Positions 28,018 through 41,470 of a DNA stretch of 64,000 nt are shown piece after piece; the stretch's first letter is position 1, and every line of letters begins with the position of its first letter. The stretch comes from Kineosporia succinea (GTDB lineage Bacteria; Actinomycetota; Actinomycetes; Actinomycetales; Kineosporiaceae): NCBI RefSeq assembly GCF_030811555.1, contig NZ_JAUSQZ010000001.1:1-64000 (forward strand), read 5' to 3'. A program made the translations under genes and the position numbers. The notes beneath the pieces were generated by a model. It did not search any database, was not told the DNA's origin, and saw only the letters and a list, made by a program, of their open reading frames with translations.

Positions 28018-28332
28018 TCAGCTCCCGAAGCGCTTGACGAGCGCCGCAATCTGGTTGGAGCCGAGGCCACGCACACGCCGGGACTCGGAGATGCCGATCT
28101 CTTCCATGATCTGTCGGGCACGCACCTTGCCCACGCCGGGAAGAGCCTCGAGAAGCGCCGACACCTTCATCTTGCCGATCACCTCGTTCTCCTGCCCCTC
28201 GGTAATTACTTCCCCGAGTGAGCCCTGCGAGTACTTGAGCCTGTTCTTGATCTCGGCACGAGCACGCCGAGCCTCGGCCGCCTTCACCAGGGCGGCGGCC
28301 CGCTGCTCGGGAGTCAGGGGGGGCAGAGCCAC
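28018..28332 (-). CDS. mihF: Actinobacterial integration host factor
   Basis: A 104-residue nucleoid-associated protein starting [24 protein letters not shown] lies 8 bases before the GTG at 28332, which I prefer to the in-frame GTG at 28341. The H2TH-like DNA-binding region is [20 protein letters not shown], followed by [16 protein letters not shown]. It is essential in mycobacteria and tied to development in Streptomyces. It is the first gene of mihF-gmk-rpoZ-coaBC. Confidence 0.96.
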   Translation of the reverse strand: MALPPLTPEQRAAALVKAAEARRARAEIKNRLKYSQGSLGEVITEGQENEVIGKMKVSALLEALPGVGKVRARQIMEEIGISESRRVRGLGSNQIAALVKRFGS

Positions 28333-29054
28333 TTGAGTCACCTCAGTTGTTCGTCGAACTCAGTAGGTAGTTGAGCCGTACCGGAGCAATTCCGGCCGTC
28401 CGGCCGATCATTCTTGACCGATCGGCGCAGGCAGACCGCGAAATCTGGTCCGAACCTAGCGAGTCGGTATCCCGGAGGGCAACGCGGGGGGCCGTGTCGC
28501 CACAGCCCCGGCCACCTTGCCGTTCCGTTCGCCATTCCCGCCAGCTTCCAGCCGGGTTCCGGTCGCGACGAAGCACCGATCAGAATGATCGGGGCATCGC
28601 TGGGAGCCGACACTAACGGCTAATCCAGACATACTGGTATTCATGTCCTCCGAAACGCGCCCTGAAACCGACATCCGGGCATGTTTATCGGCTCGGACCT
28701 GGAATTTCCCGCCCGGAATCGCTGAGCGTGATCCTGCCACGACGCACTGAGTGTCCCCCGGGCAGGTGGCGTCCAGCCCTCCTGAACGCACCCGCGACGC
28801 ACCCGAAGGGGTGCAGAAGCGCCGTGCCCGAGAGTGCGTGAGGTGGCAGCAGGGCGTCGATGAGCAATGAGGGACGCGTCGGCCGGGTGTGTGGGGGCGG
28901 TACCGGTGAGGTGCCGGTGAGAGTGCAGGTCAGGGCGCCGGGGCGGCGCCAGAGCCCTCCAGGGCCCGTCTGGGGCCCTCCCACCACCGTCGGCGGGACG
29001 ACGGGCGGCGCCCGGCCACCACGTCCACCCTTGATGCCCTTGAGCCCTCGAACG
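28333..29054. other. Gene-free interval upstream of mihF
   Basis: About 720 bases with no supportable gene. The part nearest mihF (about 28370-28700) is less GC-rich than its surroundings and probably carries the mihF promoter, though I cannot fix its boxes. The rest has small GC hairpins such as ggcgccg / cggcgcc at 28934-28950. Confidence 0.4.
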
Positions 29055-29091
29055 CCGAAGGGCACCTGCCGGTGCGGCAGGTGCCCTTCGG
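29055..29091 (-). terminator. Terminator of the conservon operon
   Basis: A perfect 16-bp stem, ccgaagggcacctgcc / ggcaggtgcccttcgg, with loop ggtgc lies 41 bases past the stop of cvnD. Confidence 0.85.
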
Positions 29092-29131
29092 GGAGATGGC
29101 GCGGTACGGGAGCGCCTCGGTCAGGCCGGGG

Positions 29132-29728
29132 TCAGGCCGGGGTCGCGGTGGCCATCGTGATCGCGTGCTCGGCCAGCGTGACCAGGAGCTCCTTGCACGA
29201 CGCGCGCTGACGCACGTCGGCCAGCACCACCGGTACCCGCTCGTCGATGTCGAGGGCCACCCGGACCTCGTCGGGCGTGTACTCGGCGTCGCCCTCGAAG
29301 CAGTTCACCCCGATGACGAACGGGATGCCCCGGCGCTCGAAGAAGTCCACGGCCGGGAAGCAGCTCTCCAGCCGGCGGGTGTCGGCCAGCACGACGGCAC
29401 CGATCGCGCCCTCGGCCAGCTCGTCCCACATGAACCAGAAACGGTCCTGGCCGGGTGTGCCGAACAGGTAGAGCACCAGCTCCGGGCTGATGGTGATGCG
29501 GCCGAAGTCGAGCGCGACCGTGGTGGTCTTCTTCTGCTCGACGCCGGAGAGGTCGTCGACACCACGGCTGAGCTCGGTGATGAGCTCCTCGGTGCGCAGG
29601 GGCGGGATCTCGCTGATCGCGCCGACCATGGTGGTCTTACCGACCCCGAAGCCACCCGCGATGAGCAGCTTCACCGCCGTCGCGCGCACCCCGGGCCGCT
29701 GGTTCGGGTCAGAGTCGGCGTATGCCAT
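29132..29728 (-). CDS. cvnD: Conservon GTP/ATP-binding protein (CvnD-type)
   Basis: A 198-residue small GTPase-like protein. Walker A is GGFGVGKTTM near residue 30. The switch region reads TTTVALDFGRITI, followed by FGTPGQDRFWFMWDEL and the guanine-like loop GVNCFEGD. In Streptomyces conservons CvnD works with CvnA-C in a membrane-linked signalling complex resembling a G-protein-coupled module. Its ATG lies within the end of cvnC (20-base overlap), and it is last in the operon. Confidence 0.93.
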   Translation of the reverse strand: MAYADSDPNQRPGVRATAVKLLIAGGFGVGKTTMVGAISEIPPLRTEELITELSRGVDDLSGVEQKKTTTVALDFGRITISPELVLYLFGTPGQDRFWFMWDELAEGAIGAVVLADTRRLESCFPAVDFFERRGIPFVIGVNCFEGDAEYTPDEVRVALDIDERVPVVLADVRQRASCKELLVTLAEHAITMATATPA

Positions 29729-30074
29729 TGATAACCGCCTGAAGGACGTTGATGTCGGGGGTGACGGCCGACCGGAACATCAGGAGCTGCCGGTCGATCA
29801 GGTCACCGATGAGGATCTTGACGACGCTGAGCGGCAGGCCCAGGTCGGCGGACACCTCGGCGATGGACTTGGGGTGCTGGCACATGGTGACGATCTGGAG
29901 CCCCTCGGGCTCCAGCTGGTCGGCCAGCTGCGGGGTGACCCGCTGCAGGGACACCACCAGCGTGATCATCGCGAGGTCGCGCTGCTTGCTGGTGGTGCGC
30001 CCGCGGGTGAGGGCGTACGGGCGGACCAGAGGCCCGGCCTCCTCGTCGAACCAGTGCTGATCCGCCGGGGTCAC
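29709..30074 (-). CDS. cvnC: DUF742 conservon protein (CvnC-type)
   Basis: A 121-residue protein starting at GTG 30074 (VTPADQHWFDEEAGPLVRPY), with GTGA overlap to cvnB. DUF742 features are RPYALTRGRT, then a winged-helix-like LCQHPKSIAEVS-type segment (here MCQHPKSIAEVSADLGLPL) and LLMFRSAVTPDINVLQAVI. It is the third component of the conservon; its role in other actinomycetes is undefined. Confidence 0.93.
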   Translation of the reverse strand: MTPADQHWFDEEAGPLVRPYALTRGRTTSKQRDLAMITLVVSLQRVTPQLADQLEPEGLQIVTMCQHPKSIAEVSADLGLPLSVVKILIGDLIDRQLLMFRSAVTPDINVLQAVINGIRRL

Positions 30075-30496
30075 GGCCTCGGCCCCACCCCTGGTGCCGC
30101 GTCCTCGCGCGGCTGCGAGCTGAGGTACGTGCCGACCTGCTTGACCAGCAGGTTCATCTCGTACGCGACCATGCCCATGTCGGCGTTCACGTCGGCCAGG
30201 AGCGCCAGGCACGCTCCCTGACCGGCCGCGGTGACGACGAGGAAGTAGTTGTCCATCTCGACGACCGTCTGCCGCACCCCGCCGCCGCCGAAGTGCCGGC
30301 CGGTGCCGCGGGCCAGGCTCTGGAAGCCGGAGGCCACCGCCGCCAGGTGCTCGCCGTCGTCACGGGTGAGGTTGCTGGACCGGCCGATGAGCAGGCCGTC
30401 GGACGAGAGAACGATCGCCCGGTCCGCGCCCGGGAGCCGGCGGAGGAGGTCCTCCACCAGCCAGTCCAGGCCACCCATCGCGCTGTTCTGCGTCAT
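30071..30496 (-). CDS. cvnB: Roadblock/LC7 domain protein (CvnB-type)
   Basis: A 141-residue roadblock/LC7 protein (LDWLVEDLLRRLPGADRAIV, SSDGLLIGRSSNL). The family regulates small GTPases such as MglA and CvnD. It ends with a longer tail after the LC7 core (YLSSQPRED). It starts with ATG 30496 and lies 91 bases after cvnA. Confidence 0.94.
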   Translation of the reverse strand: MTQNSAMGGLDWLVEDLLRRLPGADRAIVLSSDGLLIGRSSNLTRDDGEHLAAVASGFQSLARGTGRHFGGGGVRQTVVEMDNYFLVVTAAGQGACLALLADVNADMGMVAYEMNLLVKQVGTYLSSQPREDAAPGVGPRP

Positions 30497-30587
30497 CTCG
30501 CCTTCCAGTCAGTGGTTCGCGGGAACAGTGTTCTCGCCTTCCTTCTTCATTGGTGATGCCTAGTGCCGCCGGCTGATCGTCAGGGGA

Positions 30588-33536
30588 TCAGGCGTCCGGT
30601 CGTTCGGTGCGTCCGCGCTGGGTGCCGCGCTGGAACGCCGCCATCCGGTTGCGGGCGGCGTCCGGGTCCATCGGGCCCGTGGTCTCGGTGCCCTGGGGCA
30701 TGGCCCCGGTGGAGGGCAGCGGCTGGTTCTTCAGCCGGTCGGACAGGTGTGCCTGCCGGGTGCGGCGGGGCAGCTCGGGCCGTCCGGTGCGGCCGGCCGG
30801 GCGCGGGGCCGGGCCGGTCGCGGGTCCGCCCCGGACCCCGGCGGGCGGGGTCGGCGCGGCCTTCGAGTGCGTGCTCACGGCGCCGGTGCCCATCGACCCG
30901 GTGTTCATCGACCCGGTGTTGGCCGGGGCGCCCGGGGTGCGCAGGGGCAGGCCGCCGGTGGCCGGGCCCGGGGTGCGCGAGGCCAGGTAGTCGGCCCGGG
31001 CCTGCGGGTTCACCGACGGGCCGGGCTGCCCGAAGCCACCGTTCTGGCCGTTCTGGCCGTCGATCCGCGGGACCTGCGAGGTCGGCGGGTAGAGCGCCGG
31101 ACGCGGTTCGGCACCGCGCTGGGGCATGGCGTGCACCTGCGCACCTCCACGGTCGTTCCCACGGTCGTGTCCACGGTCGCTGCCACTGTCGTAACCCCGC
31201 TCGCCGGCGAGGTCGCCCCGGTCGGAGCGGTCGAGTCGCTGCAGCGGCCCGGTCGCCGAGCGCGGGGCCTCCGGGGCCACCGACAGCGCCGGGGCGGCCG
31301 GGCGGCGGTGGTCCGTCCGGTCGTTGCGGTCGCCCCGGTCGTTGCGGTCCGGGACCACCGAGATCTCGCCGGTCATCTCGCCGGTGATGGCCATCCGCTC
31401 GTGGAGCGAGCGCATGCCCGGCGCGGCGGAGGCACCGTTCTCGTCGCCCTCGGAGCTGTCCAGCGCCAGCGGCTGGGAGCTGCCGGGCAGGACCCCCGAG
31501 GAGTCGAACAGCTCGGCCGGGATGAGCACGACGGCCTTGGTGCCGCCGTAGGCCGGCGACGGGGTGAGCGTGACCCGGATGTTCTGGCCGGCGGCCAGCT
31601 GGGCCACCACGAACATGCCCAGGCGCGGCTCCTCGCGCAGCGTCAGCGCGTGGAAGTCCGGTGCGCTGGTGAGCATCTCGTTGAGCTCGGCGAGCTTGTC
31701 GGCCGGGATGCCCAGGCCCTGGTCCTCGATCTCGAGCACCAGGCCCTTGCCGACCAGGTTGCCCCGGACCTCGACCTTGGACATCGGCGGGGAGAACGAG
31801 GTGGCGTTGTCGACCAGCTCGGCGAGCAGGTGGATGACGTCGGCCACGGCGCCACCGTTGATCGACAGGCGCGGCAGGCGGCCGATCGACACCCGGGCGT
31901 AGTCCTGGGCCTCGGAGATCGACGAGCGCACGACCTGCAGCAGGTCGACCGAGTTGCGCCAGCGGCGGCCGGGCTGGCCGCCACCGAGGATGACCAGGTT
32001 CTCGGCGTTACGGCGGGCACGGGTGGCCAGGTGGTCGAGCTCGAACAGCAGCTCGATCTGCTCCGGGTCCTCCTCGAACCGCTCGGCCTTCTCCAGCACG
32101 CCGAGCTGCCGGTGCACGATGACCTGGCTGCGGTAGGCGATGTTGAGGAACACCTCGCGCAGACCGGCCCGGGTCTCGGCCTCCTGCACGGCGGCGCTGA
32201 CGGCGACCTCCTGCGCGTGGTTGAACGCGCTGGCGACCTCACCGATCTCGTCGCGGCCGAACTGCAGTTTCGGCATCTCGCGCATCTCGTCGGTGACGTC
32301 ACCGGTGCGCAGCCCGGAGACCAGCGCGGGCAGCCGGTTGTCGGCCAGGTCGAGCGTCTGGTCGCGCAGCCCGCGCAGGCGGCGGCCCAGGCGGTTGGAC
32401 TCGCGGGTGGTCAGGGCGAGCACGATCGCGGCGAACACGACCAGGCCGAGACCACCGGCGATCGACTGCAGGTAGCGGCGCTCGGCCAGGTCCACCGCCA
32501 TGCCGGAGGAGTAGGCGAGCTGCTCGATGGCGATGTCGACGAGCTGGTCGGTGACGTCGTTGTAGGCCGTCTCCCAGGCCGAGGAGGCGATCGGCAGCTC
32601 GGTCTTCAGGTTGTTGTTCTTGACCTGGGCCGGCGTCGGGTCGCTGTCCATGAGCGTGTACTGCGCCCCGGTCACGGAGGCGACGTCGGCGCCGTTGAGC
32701 AGCTTGGAGCGCTCGCGCAGGGTCAGCGCGTCGGCGGCGAGCACCGCGTTCTCCACCGCACCCTGCTGGCGCCAGGCGCCGCTGCCGGTGAGCGCGGTGA
32801 TCTTGGCCTGCAGCGGGGCGGTCAGCGTGGAGCCGATCTCCTCCAGCCGCTCCCGGTAGAGGCCACCGGTCTTGACGAAGGTCTGGTACTCCTCGGGCGT
32901 CAGGCCCTCGTTCGACATCGCCAGCAGCGCCAGCGAGTTGCCCTGGGACATCTGGTTGACGACGCGGATCAGCTCGGCGGCCTGGCGCTCCTGCTCCGAC
33001 GACTCACCGTTGGGCGCGGTGCGCGCCATCAGCGAGATCGCGCGGAACGTCAGGTTGACGAAGCTGCTCCAGTACTGCTGGGCCTCGGCGGCCGGCAGCT
33101 CGCGGGAGTCGACGCTGGCACGCATGGCCGCCATGCCCGCCCCCAGTTCGCCGAGGTCGGCGAACACCGGGCTCAGGTACTCCGGGGCGTTCTGCTGCAG
33201 CAGCACCGCGTCGGCGTTCAGCGTGGCGAGCACCTGGTCGGTGCGGGCGCGCTGGGCGTCGAGCTCGGTCTTGGAGGCGTCCGGGTCGGCGAGGTACTCG
33301 ACGCTCAGCCGCCCCTCACGTTCGGCCTCGGGGATGAAGGCGCGGGACGACCCGAGCTGGGTCTCCATCACGCTGTTGCCGTCACGGATCTCCCGGGCCG
33401 AGAGGGCCAGGTAACCGGCGAGGACGACCCCGACGAGAAGCAGCGAGAGACTGGGGACCCAGCCGATCATCAGGATGCGGGCCCGGATCGACCGTCCACC
33501 CAGTCGCTTTCGGGTACCGCTGGCCTTAGGAGCCAT
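30588..33536 (-). CDS. cvnA: Conservon sensor histidine-kinase-like protein (CvnA-type)
   Basis: A 982-residue membrane sensor. I chose ATG 33536 (MAPKASGTRKRLGGRSIRAR) because the frame upstream is low quality. A membrane helix (about 20-43), an extracytoplasmic nitrate-sensor-like helical domain (45-350), a second helix (about 355-372) and a HAMP linker precede the HATPase domain, with N-box LAELVDNATSFSPP near 579 and DQGLGIPADKL near 612. The phospho-acceptor His is not obvious. The C-terminal 270 residues are a disordered Gly/Pro/Arg/Asp tail. It heads the cvnA-B-C-D operon and senses an unknown signal. Confidence 0.93.
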   Translation of the reverse strand: MAPKASGTRKRLGGRSIRARILMIGWVPSLSLLLVGVVLAGYLALSAREIRDGNSVMETQLGSSRAFIPEAEREGRLSVEYLADPDASKTELDAQRARTDQVLATLNADAVLLQQNAPEYLSPVFADLGELGAGMAAMRASVDSRELPAAEAQQYWSSFVNLTFRAISLMARTAPNGESSEQERQAAELIRVVNQMSQGNSLALLAMSNEGLTPEEYQTFVKTGGLYRERLEEIGSTLTAPLQAKITALTGSGAWRQQGAVENAVLAADALTLRERSKLLNGADVASVTGAQYTLMDSDPTPAQVKNNNLKTELPIASSAWETAYNDVTDQLVDIAIEQLAYSSGMAVDLAERRYLQSIAGGLGLVVFAAIVLALTTRESNRLGRRLRGLRDQTLDLADNRLPALVSGLRTGDVTDEMREMPKLQFGRDEIGEVASAFNHAQEVAVSAAVQEAETRAGLREVFLNIAYRSQVIVHRQLGVLEKAERFEEDPEQIELLFELDHLATRARRNAENLVILGGGQPGRRWRNSVDLLQVVRSSISEAQDYARVSIGRLPRLSINGGAVADVIHLLAELVDNATSFSPPMSKVEVRGNLVGKGLVLEIEDQGLGIPADKLAELNEMLTSAPDFHALTLREEPRLGMFVVAQLAAGQNIRVTLTPSPAYGGTKAVVLIPAELFDSSGVLPGSSQPLALDSSEGDENGASAAPGMRSLHERMAITGEMTGEISVVPDRNDRGDRNDRTDHRRPAAPALSVAPEAPRSATGPLQRLDRSDRGDLAGERGYDSGSDRGHDRGNDRGGAQVHAMPQRGAEPRPALYPPTSQVPRIDGQNGQNGGFGQPGPSVNPQARADYLASRTPGPATGGLPLRTPGAPANTGSMNTGSMGTGAVSTHSKAAPTPPAGVRGGPATGPAPRPAGRTGRPELPRRTRQAHLSDRLKNQPLPSTGAMPQGTETTGPMDPDAARNRMAAFQRGTQRGRTERPDA

Positions 33537-33867
33537 CGAGACGGCATTCCTTCCCGAACCCCGGGACGCCAGGGGTGAGGGCCGTCCGGGTCCGTTGAAC
33601 GTTTCCGGTGGTGACAAGTGCGGGGAGCCTCGGGGACCGTGAGGGCACACCTGTTGTGCCGCATCCGATTTGGTACGGATGTGGCCCTGAGGGGTGCAAC
33701 AGTGGCACTGTCCGGTTATGGGAGTCAAGTGCGGTTTACGCAGAGTAGGCCTACGCATACGTACTTGATACGGTCATATCCGACAGATGTTAATTGCCAC
33801 TCTCCGAACCGGTGACGTCACTCGCCGCAACCGCTTTCGTGTCCGGTTCGTGATGAACCCGGGCAAA
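33537..33867. promoter_or_regulatory. Conservon upstream region with nested inverted repeats
   Basis: A gene-free 330-base stretch between pyrF's terminator and cvnA. It holds an outer inverted repeat ctgttg (33651-33656) / caacag (33697-33702) enclosing a 10-bp stem gccgcatccg / cggatgtggc with one G-T pair. AT content is locally higher around 33710-33800. It is presumably the cvnA promoter/operator region; no box is assigned. Confidence 0.4.
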
Positions 33868-33901
33868 CGAAGGGCCCGGCTCTGGCGAGCCGGGCCCTTC
33901 G
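33868..33901 (-). terminator. Terminator of the pyr operon
   Basis: A perfect 15-bp stem, cgaagggcccggctc / gagccgggcccttcg, with loop tggc lies 12 bases past the pyrF stop. Confidence 0.88.
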
Positions 33902-33912
33902 GGGAGGAACGA

Positions 33913-34763
33913 TCAGGCGCGCAGCGCCAGACTCACGGCTTCCACGGTCCGGTCCGCGGCCTCCCGCAGCCCCGCCACGGTCGGCCCGGCGCCGAGCACC
34001 TCCCGTGAGGAGTTCGGCAGCACGTGACGCAGGGCCGGCCCGAACACCTCCCGCAGGTCGTCGGCGGTGGCTCCCTGTGCCCCGATGCCGGGCGCCAGGA
34101 TCGGCCCGTTCAGGGCGGACAGGTCGTGCTCGCGCCCCGCACCGGTCACGGTCGCCCCGACCACCACGCCTACCGAACCGAGCGGCCCGGCTCCCGCGTT
34201 CTCCGCCGCTACCGCGTCGATGATGTTCTGCGCCACGGTCTTTGGTCCCGACGAGACCGACGAGACCGAGGGGACCGCGTGCTGCACCTCGCCGCCCTCC
34301 GGGTTGGAGGTCAGCGCCAGCACGAACACGCCGCGGCCGTTCGCCGCGGCCAGGTCGAGCAGCGGACGCAGCGATCCGAACCCGAGGAACGGCGAGACCG
34401 TCACCGCGTCCCCGGCCAACGGTGAGGACTCCCCCACGAACGCGTCGGCGTAGGCCGACATGGTCGAGCCGATGTCACCGCGCTTGGCGTCGACGACGCT
34501 CAGCCCGCCCTCCTCGCGAATCCCCTCCAGAGCCCGCTCCAGCACCGCGACACCCTTCGAACCGTGCCGCTCGAAGAACGCCGCCTGCGGCTTGATCGCC
34601 GCGACCCGCCCGGCCAGGGCCTCCACCACGGTCATGGTGAAGGTCTCCAGGCCGGCCACGTCGTCGTCCAGGCCCCACTTCGCCAGCAGACCCGGGTGCG
34701 GGTCGATGCCGACGCAGAGGGGACCGTGCTCGCCGATCGCCGCGCTCAGTCGCGAACCGAAGG

Positions 34764-34767
<4 letters not shown>
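33913..34767 (-). CDS. pyrF: Orotidine 5'-phosphate decarboxylase
   Basis: A 284-residue enzyme making UMP. It begins [20 protein letters not shown] at a GTG overlapping the carB stop. The catalytic DxKxxD motif is [16 protein letters not shown], and [13 protein letters not shown] and VVGATVTGA follow. The length and motif order fit the longer type-2 (mycobacterial-like) family. It directly follows carB. In many actinobacteria pyrD lies here, but it does not in this window. Confidence 0.96.
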
Positions 34768-38067
<3,300 letters not shown>

Positions 38068-38084
<17 letters not shown>

Positions 38085-39204
38085 CGGCGCTGTGCTCCCC
38101 CATGAGATCGGCGAAGCGGTCGAACAGGTAGCCGGCGTCGTGCGGTCCGGCTGCCGCCTCGGGGTGGTACTGCACCGAGAATGCAGGCCCGTCAACAAGT
38201 TTGAGACCCTCGACGACGTCGTCGTTGAGGCAGACATGGCTCACCTGAGCCGTGCCGAACGGCGTCGCGAACGTGCCCTCACGGGGCGCGTCGACGGCGA
38301 AGCCGTGGTTGTGCGCGGTGACCTCCACCTTGCCGGTGGTGCGGTCCATCACCGGCTGGTTGATGCCGCGGTGGCCGTAGCCGAGCTTGTAGGTGCCCAG
38401 GTCGAGCGCCTGACCGAAGAGCTGGTTGCCGAAGCAGATCCCGAAGAACGGGATGCGGCGCTCGAGCACCTCCCTCAGCAGGGCGATCTGGGGCTGCGCG
38501 GTGGCCGGGTCGCCGGGGCCGTTGGAGAAGAAGACGCCGTCGGCCCCGGTGGCGAGCACCTCGTCGATGGTGGCCAGCGCGGGCAGCACGTGGGACTCGA
38601 TGCCCCGCTGCGCCATCCGCTGCGGCGTCATCGACTTGATGCCGAGGTCGAGCGAGGCCACGGTGAAGCGCTTCTCGCCGATCGCGGGCACCACGTAGGC
38701 CTGCGACGTGCTGACCTCGTCGGCCAGCGCGGCGCCGGACATCTCCGGGGCGTTGCGCACCTGCTCGAGCAGCTCGTGCTCGGGCGCCAGCGCGGCGCCG
38801 GAGAAGATGCCCACCCGCATCGCCCCGCGCTCACGCAGGTGGCGGGTGATGGACCGGGTGTCGACGTGGGAGATGCCCACGACCCCCTGCGACGACAGCT
38901 CGTCGGGCAGCTCGCGGCGCGAGCGCCAGTTCGAGGCCCGGCGCGCGGGGTCGCGCACCACGTAGCCGGCCACCCAGATCTTCGAGGACTCGTTGTCCTC
39001 GTCGTTCACACCGGTGTTGCCGATGTGCGGGGCCGTCATCACGACCACCTGGCGGTGGTACGACGGGTCGGTCAGGGTCTCCTGGTAGCCGGTCATGCCG
39101 GTCGAGAAGACCGCCTCGCCGACCGTGCTGCCGACGGCGCCGTAGGCGCGGCCGCGCCAGGTGGTTCCGTCCTCGAGCACGAGGACTGCGGGAACCTGAG
39201 TCAC
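38068..39204 (-). CDS. carA: Carbamoyl-phosphate synthase small subunit
   Basis: A 378-residue glutamine amidotransferase subunit. The N-terminal CPSase domain ([19 protein letters not shown]) is followed by a class I GATase domain with nucleophile Cys in [12 protein letters not shown] and the His-Glu pair in [11 protein letters not shown]. The motif reads GICFGNQ where GICLGHQ is commoner. It starts at GTG 39204 overlapping the pyrC stop. Confidence 0.96.
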
Positions 39205-40508
39205 TGCGGCACCTCCGAAAGAGCCTCGTTGAGGACGCCGTCCAGAACGGTCGGGCGTCCCGCGTAGAAGGTCGCCACGACGCGACCGTGCATCTCCCGG
39301 CCCCGCACCGGGGAGTTACGGCCCATCGTGGCCTGGGTTGCAGGATCGCACTCCCACCGGGCCGACGGGTCCACCAGGGTCACGTGAGCCGGTTCACCGA
39401 CGACCAGGGGCCGGCCCTGCGAGGACACCCGGCCGATCCGGGCCGGGGCCACCGACATCCGGTCCGCGACCTGCTCCCAGGTCAGCAGGCCGGTGTCGAC
39501 CATGGCCTCCTGCACCACCGACAGGGCCGTCTCGAGGCCGGTCATGCCCATCGACGCGACGCCCCACTCGCAGTCCTTGGCCTCGACCGGGTGCGGGGCG
39601 TGGTCGGTGGCCACGATGTCGATCGTGCCGTCGGCCAGCGCCTCGCGCACCGCCTGGACGTCCGCCGCCGTGCGCAGCGGCGGGTTGACCTTGTAGACCG
39701 GGTCGTAGCTGCGCACCAGCTCGTCGGTGAGCAGCAGGTGGTGCGGCGTCACCTCGGCGGTCACGTCGATGCCGCGGCCCTTGGCCCAGCGCAGGATCTC
39801 GACCGACCCGGCCGTGGACACGTGGCACACGTGCAGGCGGGAGCCGACGTGCCCGGCGAGCAGCACGTCCCGGGCGATGATCGCCTCCTCGGCGACCGCC
39901 GGCCAGCCGGCCAGCCCCAGTTCGGCCGAGACGACGCCCTCGTGCATCTGCGCGCCCTCGGTCAGGCGCGGCTCCTGCGCGTGCTGGGCCACGACCCCGT
40001 CGAACGCCTTCACGTACTCCAGGGCGCGGCGCATCAGCACCGGGTCCCAGACGCAGTGGCCGTCGTCGGAGAACACCCGCACGCCGGCGGCCGAGTCGGC
40101 CATCGCGCCGAGCTCGGCCAGACGCTCACCGGCCAGGCCCACGGTGACGGCGCCGACCGGGCGCACATCCACCCAGCCGTACTCGCGGCCCAGGCGCCAG
40201 ACCTGCTCGACCACGCCCGCGGTGTCGGCGACCGGGTCGGTGTTGGCCATGGCGTGCACGGCCGTCCAGCCCCCCAGTGCGGCGGCGCGGGTGCCGGTCT
40301 CGACCGTCTCCGCGTCCTCCCGCCCGGGCTCGCGCAGGTGGGTGTGCAGGTCGACGAGACCCGGCAGGGCGACGAGCCCGTCCGCGTCCACCACCTGGGC
40401 ACCGCTCGAGGTGACGGTGCCCAGCTGGGCGACCACGCCGTCCTCGATCAGGATGTCGGAGGAGGCGCCACCGAGCAGGCGGGCGCCCTTGATCAAAAAC
40501 GAGCTCAT
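39201..40508 (-). CDS. pyrC: Dihydroorotase
   Basis: A 435-residue type I dihydroorotase cyclising carbamoyl aspartate. Metal-binding motifs are [11 protein letters not shown] near residue 60, CHVSTAGS and ATDHAPH. The start is ATG 40508 in a TGATG junction with pyrB; a GTG three bases upstream is an alternative. Position in pyrR-pyrB-pyrC-carA-carB-pyrF is standard. Confidence 0.96.
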   Translation of the reverse strand: MSSFLIKGARLLGGASSDILIEDGVVAQLGTVTSSGAQVVDADGLVALPGLVDLHTHLREPGREDAETVETGTRAAALGGWTAVHAMANTDPVADTAGVVEQVWRLGREYGWVDVRPVGAVTVGLAGERLAELGAMADSAAGVRVFSDDGHCVWDPVLMRRALEYVKAFDGVVAQHAQEPRLTEGAQMHEGVVSAELGLAGWPAVAEEAIIARDVLLAGHVGSRLHVCHVSTAGSVEILRWAKGRGIDVTAEVTPHHLLLTDELVRSYDPVYKVNPPLRTAADVQAVREALADGTIDIVATDHAPHPVEAKDCEWGVASMGMTGLETALSVVQEAMVDTGLLTWEQVADRMSVAPARIGRVSSQGRPLVVGEPAHVTLVDPSARWECDPATQATMGRNSPVRGREMHGRVVATFYAGRPTVLDGVLNEALSEVPQ

Positions 40509-41470
40509 CACGCGCCCTCTCCAGAGGTCTGACTCGACAGCAGCAGGTACAGCACGGCCATGCGCACGGCGACCCCGTTGGCCACCTGCTCGACGATCGT
40601 GGAGCGCGGCGAGTCCGCCGCCTCCGCGGTGATCTCCAGGCCCCGGTTCATCGGGCCCGGGTGCATGACCAGCGCGTGGTCGGGCAGCCGGTTCATGCGC
40701 CGCGCGTCCAGCCCGTAGCGCCGGGAGTACTCCCGCGCGCTGGGGAAGAACGCCGCGTGCATGCGCTCACGCTGCACCCGCAGCATCATCACCGCGTCCA
40801 GGTCGCCGTGACCGCCGTCGACCACGTCGTCCAGATCGTACGAGGTCGAGCACGGCCAGTGATCGATCCCCACCGGTAGCAACGTGGGTGGTGCGACCAG
40901 CACCACCTCCGCGCCCAGGGTCGTGAGCAGCGTGACGTTCGATCGGGCGACCCGGCTGTGCAGCACGTCACCGACGATCGCGACGCGCTTGCCCTTGAGG
41001 TCGGCCCCGGTGCCGTCCGGAATCAGGCGCGAGCGCAGCGTGTACGCGTCCAGGAGCGCCTGGGTGGGGTGCTCGTGGGTGCCGTCACCGGCGTTGAGGA
41101 TCGTGCCGTCGATCCAGCCCGCGTGGGCCAGACGGTGCGGGGCGCCGGAGACCGGGTGCCGCACCACGACCGCGTCGGCGCCCATCGCCTTCAGGGTGAG
41201 TGCGGTGTCCTTCAGGCTCTCGCCCTTGGAGACGCTCGAGCCCTTGGCCGAGAAGTTGATCACATCGGCCGACAGCCGCTTGGCCGCGGCCTCGAACGAG
41301 ATCCGGGTGCGGGTGGAGTCCTCGTAGAAGAGGTTCACCACGGTGCGGCCGCGCAGCGTCGGCAGTTTCTTGATCTCGCGCTGCTGGGTCGCGGCCATCT
41401 GGCCGGCCACGTCGAGGATCTGGATCGCGTCGTCGAGACTGAGGTCGGCGGTGGACAGCAGGTGCTTCAC
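40508..41470 (-). CDS. pyrB: Aspartate carbamoyltransferase catalytic subunit
   Basis: A 320-residue enzyme condensing carbamoyl phosphate and aspartate. Carbamoyl-phosphate motif [13 protein letters not shown] and aspartate loop [12 protein letters not shown] are intact. It starts at GTG 41470 ([19 protein letters not shown]), overlapping pyrR by GTGA. No pyrI-like regulatory subunit is present, so regulation is probably through PyrR. Confidence 0.97.
   Translation of the reverse strand: MKHLLSTADLSLDDAIQILDVAGQMAATQQREIKKLPTLRGRTVVNLFYEDSTRTRISFEAAAKRLSADVINFSAKGSSVSKGESLKDTALTLKAMGADAVVVRHPVSGAPHRLAHAGWIDGTILNAGDGTHEHPTQALLDAYTLRSRLIPDGTGADLKGKRVAIVGDVLHSRVARSNVTLLTTLGAEVVLVAPPTLLPVGIDHWPCSTSYDLDDVVDGGHGDLDAVMMLRVQRERMHAAFFPSAREYSRRYGLDARRMNRLPDHALVMHPGPMNRGLEITAEAADSPRSTIVEQVANGVAVRMAVLYLLLSSQTSGEGA

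Noticed and set aside
28338-28613. Small minus-strand open frames upstream of mihF
   Set aside because: No ribosome binding site or conserved motif; they lie in the less GC-rich region likely to hold the promoter.
30747-33578. A 943-residue open frame antisense to cvnA
   Set aside because: Same cause: antisense shadow of a well-supported gene, no recognisable domain.
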